Assembly: GCF_000336755.1 (NCBI RefSeq) | Contig: NZ_AOLK01000008.1 | Coordinates: 1-64,000, forward strand | Reading direction: 5' to 3' | Length of the DNA stretch: 64,000 nucleotides | DNA from: Haloferax elongans ATCC BAA-1513 | GTDB lineage: Archaea > Halobacteriota > Halobacteria > Halobacteriales > Haloferacaceae | Shown here: positions 58,139 to 64,000 of the stretch, piece by piece | Position numbering within the stretch: position 1 is the first letter of the stretch | Layout of the letters: every line of letters begins with the position of its first letter | Notes under the pieces: generated by a model | The model's input: only the letters and a program-made list of their open reading frames with translations | Database searches by the model: none | Told to the model about the DNA's origin: nothing | Program-made: the position numbers and the translations under genes

Positions 58139-58384
58139 TCACAGACTGAGCGCCGCAAAGAGCAGACACAGTCCGCCAAAGACGAGCAGCATGAAGCCGC
58201 GTTCGAGGCCGTCGCTGTCTATCTCGTCGTCCGGTGGGTCCTCGCGGTTGGGGTCAAGGACGAACTCGGGGTCGTCAGAGCGCGCCACCCGACGGGCGGC
58301 GAGGTCGCTCTTGAGCAGTCGCGCACCGAGTGCGAAGCACACGAGACCGAGCACCGCGGCGACGACGGCGACGACGTTTACCAT
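58139..58384 (-). CDS. small haloarchaeal membrane protein, 81 aa
   Basis: Two hydrophobic helices (about 2-24 and 63-80) flank a charged loop with SDLAARRVARSDDPEFVLDP and NREDPPDDEID. The layout is a helical hairpin with a cytoplasmic loop. No family with known function. It lies 24 bases after hisI on the same strand and could be in its transcript. Confidence 0.7.
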   Translation of the reverse strand: MVNVVAVVAAVLGLVCFALGARLLKSDLAARRVARSDDPEFVLDPNREDPPDDEIDSDGLERGFMLLVFGGLCLLFAALSL

Positions 58385-58408
58385 CTGTACTGTGCGAGAC
58401 TCATCTGC

Positions 58409-58774
58409 TCATTCGCCGTACACGTCGTCCGGGTCGTAGACGCGCTCGCCGACGTTCTCGCCGTCGACAGTCCGATAGAAACACGACCGGTGGCCGGTGT
58501 GGCACGCGCCGACGTTCTGGTCGACGAGATACAACAGCGTGTCGGCGTCGCAATCGACGCGAACCTCGCGAATCTCCTGTGTGTGGCCGCTGGATGCGCC
58601 TTTCTCCCAGAGTTCGTCGCGACTCCGCGAGTAGTAGTGCGCCCGCCCTGTCTCGATGGTTTGCTCCAGCGCCTCCGGCGAGACGTACGCGAGCATGAGA
58701 ACCTCGCCCGAATCAGCGTCCTGTGCCACCGCCGGAACGAGTCCGTCGTCGCCGAAATCGACATCGACCGTCAT
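58409..58774 (-). CDS. hisI: phosphoribosyl-AMP cyclohydrolase
   Basis: The 121-aa enzyme opens the purine ring of PR-AMP, step 3 of histidine synthesis. Metal-binding residues are in [14 protein letters not shown] and [30 protein letters not shown] is also diagnostic. ATG 58774 ([19 protein letters not shown]) follows a TATA-like element (GCATAAAGAGATAAC region, minus strand, about 58799-58815). It is the single-domain form without the HisE part, as usual in archaea. Confidence 0.93.
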   Translation of the reverse strand: MTVDVDFGDDGLVPAVAQDADSGEVLMLAYVSPEALEQTIETGRAHYYSRSRDELWEKGASSGHTQEIREVRVDCDADTLLYLVDQNVGACHTGHRSCFYRTVDGENVGERVYDPDDVYGE

Positions 58775-58881
58775 GGTTCGGCTCACGGGATGCCGCGTGT
58801 TATCTCTTTATGCGTCGTCGCCAGACGTGTCGATGCGCTGTCGTCGGAATGTCTATGTGTTGTCTCCCGACGTGTCTGCAA

Positions 58882-59889
58882 TCAGACGATTCCGAGGGAA
58901 CCGAGGACGCCGAAGAGGAGGTCCCCGTAGACGAACGCGACGACGAGGCCGACGAACATCGGGACGATGAACGGAATGCCCGGCGACACCCAGACCGCGT
59001 CGCGGGTCGTCACGACTTCGAGGCCGCCGCGGAGTTTCTCGGGCGTCGTCCCGTAGGCCGACCCATCGATATCGTCGAGGAACGCTTCGGCACCCCACGG
59101 GTCGTCGAAGTCGGTGTCTGTCGCGTCTGCGGCGCTCTCGGCATCGACGTCGGAGACGCCGCCGTCGGTCGTCACCTCACGGTGGACTGCGCCGTCCGTC
59201 GGGTCGAACGTTTCGCCGATAGTCTCGGGGTCACGCAGGGTCGCGGCGTTCTCCCGGAGGTCCGAAAGCGAGATGCCGCGCCACCGGAGGTACATCCGGA
59301 GCGCGTCGAGGTCCAGTCCATTTCGGGTGATACCATCGGGTGACTCGAAGAGGCGACCGTGCGCCGTCGCCAACGAGGGGACCGAGACGCGCCGGCCGAC
59401 GAACGAAAGCGGGAGTTCGAACTCACCGGCGGCGAGGTTGCGGGCCGCGAGTGCGATGGGATACGCGAGACCCACGATGACGGTGTTCGTCAGGATGGTC
59501 ATCGAGAAGACGCCGAGTGTCGTCTCCGTGAGCGGGTATTCAGTCGCGCCGAGGACGTAACTCGGGAAGGTCGGCAGCAACAACGCGAAGACCATGAGTG
59601 CCTTCGCGTCTGCGCCGCCGAAGCCGCCGAGACGCCAAAACATGTAGGAAAGCGGGATGACGAAGAAGACGCTCACGCCGACCCGGACGAGATAGAGGCG
59701 GTCGAAGACCGTCTCCGGTGGCAGGTGGCCGAGAAGTTCCCACGCGAGCAAGACGAGACCCAACGCCGCCAGCGGATACCAGACGATGTTGGGGACGCGC
59801 CGCGTGCGAATGTCGCGCCACGCCGTCCACGCGAGGACGGGGATAACCACCAATCGCAGGAGGTCGGGGAGCGTTCCAATTCCGAACAT
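58882..59889 (-). CDS. pibD: prepilin/archaellin peptidase, A24 family
   Basis: The 335-aa aspartic membrane peptidase cuts class III signal peptides of archaellins and type IV pilins. The catalytic aspartates are Asp26 (WTAWRDIRTRRVPN) and Asp94 in GGAD (FGGADAKALM). There are about six N-terminal helices (to about residue 155), then a soluble region (about 160-300) rich in acidic residues, and a C-terminal hydrophobic pair (about 303-333). The soluble insert is absent from short bacterial enzymes. In Haloferax this gene (PibD) processes all pilins. No pilin genes are in the window. Confidence 0.9.
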   Translation of the reverse strand: MFGIGTLPDLLRLVVIPVLAWTAWRDIRTRRVPNIVWYPLAALGLVLLAWELLGHLPPETVFDRLYLVRVGVSVFFVIPLSYMFWRLGGFGGADAKALMVFALLLPTFPSYVLGATEYPLTETTLGVFSMTILTNTVIVGLAYPIALAARNLAAGEFELPLSFVGRRVSVPSLATAHGRLFESPDGITRNGLDLDALRMYLRWRGISLSDLRENAATLRDPETIGETFDPTDGAVHREVTTDGGVSDVDAESAADATDTDFDDPWGAEAFLDDIDGSAYGTTPEKLRGGLEVVTTRDAVWVSPGIPFIVPMFVGLVVAFVYGDLLFGVLGSLGIV

Positions 59890-59954
59890 ACCGGCAGACG
59901 GACTGCCGGGGAGTTAGGTGTTCGGGAAGGGTATCAACCCTGAAACTGAGCAGG

Positions 59955-60893
59955 TCAGAACACGGCGAGTTCGAAGAAGTGGACCAGACGAAACCCAACG
60001 TCGAAGACGAACATCACCACGAGCGGCACCCAAACGGAGTCAGTGCGCTCGTAGCCGAGTGCTGCGGACCCGAAGGCGAGTGCCCACAGCGCGTGTTCGA
60101 ATCCGCCCGGCACCTCTGCCAAGATGGTGACGAACGCAGCGAAGAGAAAGAGTCCAAGTGCGAACACCGGGACGTAGAGCGGTCGGTAGACGACGCGGAG
60201 TGAACGTTCGACTGCTCCCCGATAGATAAATCCGAGCGTGATGCCGCCGGCGAAAGTGGCTACGAGGACGACGGCGAAAGCGTAGAACCGCCACGTTGCA
60301 GCAGCGGTGACGAGCGAGAGGCTGGTGTCTCTGAGTACCGAGTGAAAGTACAGTCCTGCTGCCGCCGTGAACGTGATGGCGTGCGTCGAACGCATCCCGA
60401 CTCGACTTCGCAGGAGTTCGACGAGTACCACAACGAGGAGACCATACCACCCGCGACCGAGAATCGAGAATTTGGTGGCTCTCGGGAGGATGCCCAAGAG
60501 GGATGACTGCGGGGAGTACGTCCACCCGACGAGTGCGGCGAACGACGTGTCGAACGCCACCATTGTAACGACACTCGTCGCGAGAATGGCGATCAGTGGC
60601 GTGAAGACGACGGCAGCGACGTTGCCGACCTGTGTCGGTCGTGGCAGAGCAACCGAGACGTCGAGACCACGGTACTTCGCGTACACGAGTGTCGGCAGGG
60701 CGAGTCCAGTAACTCCGTACGCCGAGAGCGGGCCGACGACCGGAACGCCCCGGAGTCTGAGGGTGAGCCAGTACGCGAGTCCGATGGTGAGCGTGGTGCA
60801 GACGAGAAAGAGGCTCAGTCGCCCCAGTTCGCGTGCTTCGTGTGGGAGGGAGATGTCGAATTCGTCGGGGAGGGGTTCGAGGGACTGAGACAC
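59955..60893 (-). CDS. polytopic haloarchaeal membrane protein, 312 aa
   Basis: This protein has about eight hydrophobic helices, e.g. LSLFLVCTTLTIGLAYWLTL, VVFTPLIAILATSVVTMVAF, WYGLLVVVLVELLRS, FYAFAVVLVATFAGGITLGF and PVFALGLFLFAAFVTILAEV. It loosely recalls CPBP (Abi-like) membrane peptidases in layout, but the EE-R and H motifs are not clearly seen, so I leave it unassigned. Start is GTG at 60893 (SQSLEPLPDEF) or 60908. It lies 65 bases from pibD on the same strand. Confidence 0.65.
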   Translation of the reverse strand: MSQSLEPLPDEFDISLPHEARELGRLSLFLVCTTLTIGLAYWLTLRLRGVPVVGPLSAYGVTGLALPTLVYAKYRGLDVSVALPRPTQVGNVAAVVFTPLIAILATSVVTMVAFDTSFAALVGWTYSPQSSLLGILPRATKFSILGRGWYGLLVVVLVELLRSRVGMRSTHAITFTAAAGLYFHSVLRDTSLSLVTAAATWRFYAFAVVLVATFAGGITLGFIYRGAVERSLRVVYRPLYVPVFALGLFLFAAFVTILAEVPGGFEHALWALAFGSAALGYERTDSVWVPLVVMFVFDVGFRLVHFFELAVF

Positions 60894-61054
60894 GCCCAGA
60901 CCAACCACTTAGCGTGGCAAGTTCCTGTCGGCTTGTGAGGTCAGACTGCCGTTCAGGACAGCGCTACCGCTCACCGGTCGGCGTTGAAAGAAAAGGCTGA
61001 GTTGGCGTCTTAGATGACGCGGTTCTTTCGGCAGTTGTCTCACTCGCCGTATTT

Positions 61055-61103
61055 GTGGGTAATAGTGGGTAAGAGTTATTCGGCAGTGGGTCATAGTGGG
61101 TAA
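61055..61103 (+). promoter_or_regulatory. phased direct repeats at the toxin-antitoxin promoter
   Basis: GTGGGTAATAGTGGGTAA (61055-61072) and GTGGGTCATAGTGGGTAA (61086-61103) differ at one base. They contain four GTGGGT half-sites at 61055, 61065, 61086 and 61096, spaced 10, 21 and 10 bases, i.e. on one face of the helix. A TATA-like GTTATTC (61075-61081) lies between the pairs and the antitoxin ATG starts at 61108. The layout fits autorepression by the antitoxin, with cooperative binding around the TATA box. Confidence 0.7.
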
Positions 61104-61107
61104 CACA

Positions 61108-61344
61108 ATGAAAGTAGACGCCCGAGACCTGCGAACTAATGACACCGACGACCGAGGTCGAATCTACCTCGGGACGGAATACGCGAACAAGCGCGTGACC
61201 GTCGCCGTGGTGGAAGTCGAAAACGACCAGCCCGACGAAGACGAACTCGCCGCCGCCTATCGGGAAGCATCCGAAAGTGCAGAATCGTTGGCCGAAGCGT
61301 GGGACGACACATCGGACGAGGCGTGGAACGGGCTGGATGAATGA
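61108..61344 (+). CDS. antitoxin of a MazF/PemK-type pair
   Basis: The 78-aa acidic protein (MKVDARDLRTNDTDDRGRIY...) has an N-terminal beta segment (DRGRIYLGTEYANKRVTVAV) resembling an AbrB/MazE-type DNA-binding hairpin and a disordered, acidic C-terminus with two tryptophans (AEAWDDTSDEAWNGLDE), typical of the toxin-wrapping tail. Its stop overlaps the toxin ATG (ATGA). ATG 61108 follows the TATA-like element by about 30 bases. It should neutralise the toxin and repress the operon. Confidence 0.82.
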   Translation: MKVDARDLRTNDTDDRGRIYLGTEYANKRVTVAVVEVENDQPDEDELAAAYREASESAESLAEAWDDTSDEAWNGLDE

Positions 61345-61694
61345 GTGAGAAGACAGACGTGAAACGCGGCGACGTCGTCATCGTCCGACTCGACCCTGCT
61401 GAGGGTCATGAAATGAAGAAGACCCGTCCAGCGGTCGTCGTCCAGAACGACGTCGGGAACGCGAATTCGAGTACGACCATCGTGGCACCCACAACCGGCA
61501 CGTACCGAGGCTACCCATTCGAGGTGCTGGTCGAAGCGGACGACTCGCCGTTCGAGAAGGACTCGTCGGTTCGTCTGGACCAGATTCGGGTCGTCTCCAT
61601 CGAGAAGCGGATTCACTCGGTCGTCGGGAATCTGGATGCGGGAACGATGACGCAGGTAGACGACGCACTGAAACTGAGCCTCGGACTCAACTGA
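61341..61694 (+). CDS. PemK/MazF-family endoribonuclease toxin
   Basis: The 117-aa protein has the family pattern: KRGDVVIVRLDPAEGHEMKK, TRPAVVVQNDVGNANSSTTI (with the catalytic Arg in KKTRPAVVVQND), VAPTTGTYRGYPFEVLVEAD and SSVRLDQIRVVSIEKRI. MazF toxins cut single-stranded RNA at short motifs and arrest translation. The gene is translationally coupled to its antitoxin. It is the only complete toxin-antitoxin pair in the window and opens the accessory stretch up to 62.7 kb. Confidence 0.92.
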   Translation: MSEKTDVKRGDVVIVRLDPAEGHEMKKTRPAVVVQNDVGNANSSTTIVAPTTGTYRGYPFEVLVEADDSPFEKDSSVRLDQIRVVSIEKRIHSVVGNLDAGTMTQVDDALKLSLGLN

Positions 61695-61780
61695 AGGAAG
61701 TCAACGAATGCGATGTGGGGGAGCCGAAACTGGTTCTTTTCGGACTCTCAGGAGGATACGACATAATAGCTCTGTTGAAA

Positions 61781-61820
61781 GTTCGTGCTGAATACAGGGC
61801 GCGTATGTTGCACGAGACAG
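61781..61820. repeat. repeat copy 1 (left-type)
   Basis: Core TGCTGAATACAGGGCGCGTA, followed by TGTTGCACG. It lies just beyond the stop of the 132-aa membrane-protein gene. It shares TGAATACAG-GCGC with copy 4 (62298-62330) and GTATGTTGCACG with copy 3 (62611-62648). Confidence 0.6.
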
Positions 61821-61825
61821 GAGGC

Positions 61826-62224
61826 TCAGTTTGATGTTGTATTCCTGTGATTCTGACCTAACTTGCGCCGGGTGATGACGAACAAAAGAGCGAGAATACT
61901 CGCGATTTCTGCCCCGATAGCCGGGAGAACGCGCCACAGTGGAGTCGGTTCAGAGAACCCAGACCTCGGATACAAGACTGCATCAAAGTAGCCAAATCGA
62001 AGAAGCGTCATGAACAACAACGCGACTACGCCGGCTAATGCGAACACAGTAACGAGGGTCTGAAGCGTCTTGTTCAGTGAGTTCTTTCGAGTCCACAACA
62101 GCCAAAATGACGAACCGGTAAGCGCGATTCCGGCGAGTATGAAGTCGGGTGTTGTGGAGGGCGGAAACATGTCACTAAGAGTGACTGTATCCTTATCGAC
62201 TTTTTGGGAAATCTTGAGAGACAT
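61826..62224 (-). CDS. membrane protein, 132 aa, repeat-bracketed
   Basis: The protein (MSLKISQKVDKDTVTLSDMF...) has three hydrophobic segments: about 26-45 (DFILAGIALTGSSFWLLW), 54-76 (TLQTLVTVFALAGVVALLFM) and 97-118 (AIGAEIASILALLFVI). The C-terminus is basic (RRKLGQNHRNTTSN), unusual for a halophile. Codon use is AT-richer than in the core genes. It is bracketed by repeat copies 1 and 2. Upstream frame to 62269 would translate part of copy 2. No known family. Confidence 0.6.
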   Translation of the reverse strand: MSLKISQKVDKDTVTLSDMFPPSTTPDFILAGIALTGSSFWLLWTRKNSLNKTLQTLVTVFALAGVVALLFMTLLRFGYFDAVLYPRSGFSEPTPLWRVLPAIGAEIASILALLFVITRRKLGQNHRNTTSN

Positions 62225-62231
62225 TGAGTTT

Positions 62232-62270
62232 GCTCGTGTTGAACTCACCCTCTGTATCTCGCACGGCACT
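62232..62270. repeat. repeat copy 2 (right-type)
   Basis: Core TGTTGAACTCACCCTCTGTA followed by TCTCGCACGGCAC, just upstream of the 132-aa gene's start (gene on minus). It aligns with copy 3 (TGCTGAACTCACTCTCTGTA, then TGTTGCACGCCAC) over about 33 bases. Confidence 0.7.
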
Positions 62271-62297
62271 TCTGACAGGGACTGGTAAGGTTTCAGC

Positions 62298-62330
62298 GGG
62301 CGTACTGAATACAGAGCGCAAGTCGGCCAG
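62298..62330. repeat. repeat copy 4 (left-type)
   Basis: Core CGTACTGAATACAGAGCGCA, similar to copy 1. It lies 37 bases past the stop of the 64-aa membrane-protein gene. Confidence 0.55.
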
Positions 62331-62366
62331 ATGCTGCGTGGTGAAATGGGCGACTTTACGGATATC

Positions 62367-62561
62367 TTAGAATAAGTGTGAGTGCCCGGTTATTATGAGT
62401 CCAACACCGAGTATTCGATAGAGCCACATCTTCCCGTGTGATAGAGAGGAAGTATCGTGTAGGTTCTCAAATCCGAACTTGTGTACTCTTCTGGGAATCA
62501 TCACGTATACTATCCCAAGTAGAATCGTTCCCAGAGCCGCGATTTGTATGAGTATTCCCAT
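62367..62561 (-). CDS. small membrane protein, 64 aa, repeat-bracketed
   Basis: MGILIQIAALGTILLGIVYV starts a two-helix protein (about 3-22 and 45-62) with the loop MIPRRVHKFGFENLHDTSSL between. It recalls small DUF6199-type proteins in the W-x-Y-R-I-L-G second helix, but this is tentative. TATA box CTTTTTATC (minus strand, about 62594-62603) gives a start about 9 bases before ATG 62561. The gene is bracketed by repeat copies 4 and 3. Base composition is AT-rich compared with the flanking core genes. Confidence 0.65.
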   Translation of the reverse strand: MGILIQIAALGTILLGIVYVMIPRRVHKFGFENLHDTSSLSHGKMWLYRILGVGLIITGHSHLF

Positions 62562-62610
62562 CTCGACTATCAGTTGATGTGTAGTACATCTAAGATAAAA
62601 AGATGGTCTA

Positions 62611-62648
62611 GTCTTTGCTGAACTCACTCTCTGTATGTTGCACGCCAC
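62611..62648. repeat. repeat copy 3 (right-type)
   Basis: Core TGCTGAACTCACTCTCTGTA then TGTTGCACGCCAC, upstream of the 64-aa gene and beyond its TATA box. It matches copy 2 and shares its ends with copy 1. Confidence 0.7.
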
Positions 62649-62902
62649 ACCCGTCAATCTCAGAGGAATTCCACAGAGCTGGTTTTCTATTACTTGTATA
62701 GACTGATTTGGTGGGTGCAACACGAACAGACACCAGTTTACAGGTCCGTGTGACTTTTCGAGTCAGTAATTATCTATCGGCAGTTCGAGCAAATGCCTAT
62801 ACAAGTAGTTCAAGCGTTCTTCTGCTAAAGAATGGATGTTTTGGGTGTTTTGTGCGTCTCCAAGTTACTGCTGTTGTACGTACAGTGTACTGACAGCAGA
62901 AT
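62649..62902. other. AT-rich intergenic region before ferredoxin
   Basis: There is no supported gene. A plus-strand frame at 62708-62893 lacks haloarchaeal codon bias and acidic character. The DNA is AT-rich for this genome, like the small-gene stretch to its left. The ferredoxin gene converges on it. Confidence 0.4.
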
Positions 62903-63292
62903 TTAGATGACGCGGTTCTGCAGGTAGTCGAGGTGCTTCGCGTTGTAGACGATCTTGACCTCGTCTGCAGTAGGCGAACCGATGCAGGTCAGACGAACGT
63001 TCTTGTCGTTGACTTCCTCGTCGGAGAGGATCTGCTGCATGTCCATCTCGATGTCGCCTTCCTTGACGATAGCTGCACAGTTCGCACAGGCACCTGCGCG
63101 GCAGCTGAAGGGCCAGTCGTAGCCCTGCGCCTCGGCGGCTTCGAGGATGTATTCGCCCTGGTTGACTTCGAGTTCGCCGAAGTCTTCAGCGTCGAGACCG
63201 GCGTCGGCGGCCTTCTCGAAGAGGTCCTCGTCGTCGAGGTCCCATCCCTGGTCGTCGAGAGCTTCGTAGTTGAGGTAGGTTACCGTGGGCAT
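62903..63292 (-). CDS. fdx: halophilic 2Fe-2S ferredoxin
   Basis: The 129-aa plant-type ferredoxin carries the four cluster cysteines in [15 protein letters not shown] (C64-x4-C69-x2-C72 by my count) and LTCIG further on. An extra acidic N-terminal helical insert ([20 protein letters not shown]) is the haloarchaeal hallmark. It is the main electron acceptor of haloarchaeal 2-oxoacid:ferredoxin oxidoreductases. ATG 63292 gives [12 protein letters not shown], the usual start. Confidence 0.95.
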   Translation of the reverse strand: MPTVTYLNYEALDDQGWDLDDEDLFEKAADAGLDAEDFGELEVNQGEYILEAAEAQGYDWPFSCRAGACANCAAIVKEGDIEMDMQQILSDEEVNDKNVRLTCIGSPTADEVKIVYNAKHLDYLQNRVI

Positions 63293-63435
63293 CAACAAGC
63301 GATTCGGAGGCCACACCATTAGACTTTGCTGTTCATTCCGACTGGAATCGACCGGCGTGAGCGGTTCTCACACGGTGTTTTTCGTCATAGATGGCCTTGC
63401 AAAATGGCCCGCAAAACCGACGACCTGTCGCGGCC

Positions 63436-64000
63436 TCAGAAGAATCTCGACGAGAACAGCGCGTAGGAGGCAATCGCCGACAGCGACGGCGTAAGCATCC
63501 AAAAGAAGATGACACGACCGGTCGTGCCGGGGTCGAACAGGTCGTGTGCGGAGAGTTCGTCGGGGGCTTCCTCGCCCATCTTCGGGACTTCGTCTTCTCG
63601 CTCGACGGTGAGCGCGTTGACTGACACTTGCGGGGCTTCGCCGCCGAGTGCGTCACCAATCGTAACGGTCCGGGTGGCGCGGCCCCAGCCGAGACCGACG
63701 ATACACATCGTCGCGCTGACCGCGAGACTGGCCGGGATGCCGATTGCCGAGAGGAACGAGATAAGCGACGCGCTGACCGTTTCGACGATGAGCGCGGCGA
63801 GAATCGGCAGTTCCGTGAGGTCGTTGCCGACGGTGTCGAGCGTCCGGCGGGCGATGGTAAAGGCCCCGAGACCGATAGCGCCGCCAGCGAGGAGGATACC
63901 CGTGTTCATCTCCAGTGCACCGTTGCCAACGAGTGGCGCGACCGCGTTAGCGACGTTCGACGCGCCAGCGGAGAACGCCATGTAACACGCGACGAGGACG
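63436..64000 (-). CDS. PiT-family inorganic phosphate transporter, C-terminal part
   Basis: The gene is cut by the right edge; about 188 codons are present. The repeat signature MAFSAGASNVANAVAPLVGN belongs to PiT/PHO-4 phosphate permeases (GANDVANA-like; here SNVANA). Helices follow at GILLAGGAIGLGAFTIARR, LPILAALIVETVSASLISFL and SLAVSATMCIVGLGWGR, then an acidic cytoplasmic loop and a last helix to SSRFF. Phosphate is imported with a cation. The N-terminal half lies outside the window. Confidence 0.88.
   Translation of the reverse strand, partial: VLVACYMAFSAGASNVANAVAPLVGNGALEMNTGILLAGGAIGLGAFTIARRTLDTVGNDLTELPILAALIVETVSASLISFLSAIGIPASLAVSATMCIVGLGWGRATRTVTIGDALGGEAPQVSVNALTVEREDEVPKMGEEAPDELSAHDLFDPGTTGRVIFFWMLTPSLSAIASYALFSSRFF

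Noticed and set aside
62708-62893. 61-codon plus-strand frame before ferredoxin
   Set aside because: AT-rich, no acidic bias, no promoter and no recognisable pattern.

Overview
The window is chromosomal DNA from a haloarchaeon, most likely Haloferax or a close relative. The evidence is high GC, acidic proteins with strong third-position GC bias, TATA boxes about 27 bases upstream of ATG codons with little or no leader, and archaeal-type genes (MC1 chromatin protein, EndA splicing endonuclease, archaeal TrpS, preflagellin peptidase PibD, halophilic 2Fe-2S ferredoxin). Gene content and order agree with my recollection of Haloferax volcanii, but no database search was possible.

Layout. 1-517: upstream region of what is probably an rRNA operon lying to the left; two tandem rRNA-type promoters point out of the window on the minus strand. 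0.5-15 kb: MC1, a small AbrB-like protein, pyrD, a membrane protein, valS, a PLP trans-sulfuration enzyme, an NmrA-type protein, pheST, a DAO-family oxidoreductase and an ornithine cyclodeaminase homologue. 15-19.3 kb: trpS-endA operon, a NucS-N-domain/zinc-ribbon fusion, a HAD phosphatase. 19.3-22.0 kb: an accessory module with a DUF4157 (HELAH) protein of the kind linked to extracellular contractile injection systems, a 316-aa partner starting one base after its stop, and a degenerate DUF4157 fragment with an in-frame stop. 22-31.3 kb: Ski2-type helicase, lipA and a four-gene 2-oxoacid dehydrogenase operon (E1a, E1b, E2, E3). 31.3-38 kb: an HTH/DUF2178 pair with an operator array, and serB, serA and thrC. 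38-47 kb: small haloarchaeal proteins, a cupin pair, cstA, an ArsA-like ATPase pair, a CobW/COG0523 metallochaperone and upp. 47.3-51.8 kb: TAXI-TRAP transporter operon (receptor, DUF1850, fused permease). 51.8-60.9 kb: YigZ, an ACT regulator, zinc-finger proteins, dispersed hisB/hisA/hisI, glmM, GNAT and pibD. 61.1-62.7 kb: a PemK/MazF toxin-antitoxin pair with phased operators, then two small membrane-protein genes, each bracketed by related repeats. 62.9-64 kb: ferredoxin and the C-terminal part of a PiT phosphate transporter cut by the window edge.

How the genes work together. LipA makes the lipoyl cofactor of the E2 protein encoded just downstream. SerA and SerB are the first and last steps of serine synthesis, and ThrC ends threonine synthesis. 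ValS, PheST, TrpS and EndA serve translation. HisB, HisA and HisI are histidine enzymes that are not in one operon. CstA and the TAXI-TRAP system import carbon compounds, and both have palindromes at their promoters.

The most unusual parts are the DUF4157 module with its remnant (19.3-22.0 kb), the repeat-bracketed small membrane genes (61.8-62.65 kb), the phased operators of the toxin-antitoxin pair and of the HTH/DUF2178 pair, and two genes (pdhA and a zinc-finger gene) whose GTG start is overlapped by the stop codon of a tiny upstream ORF. I saw no tRNA, CRISPR array, intact insertion sequence or replication origin.
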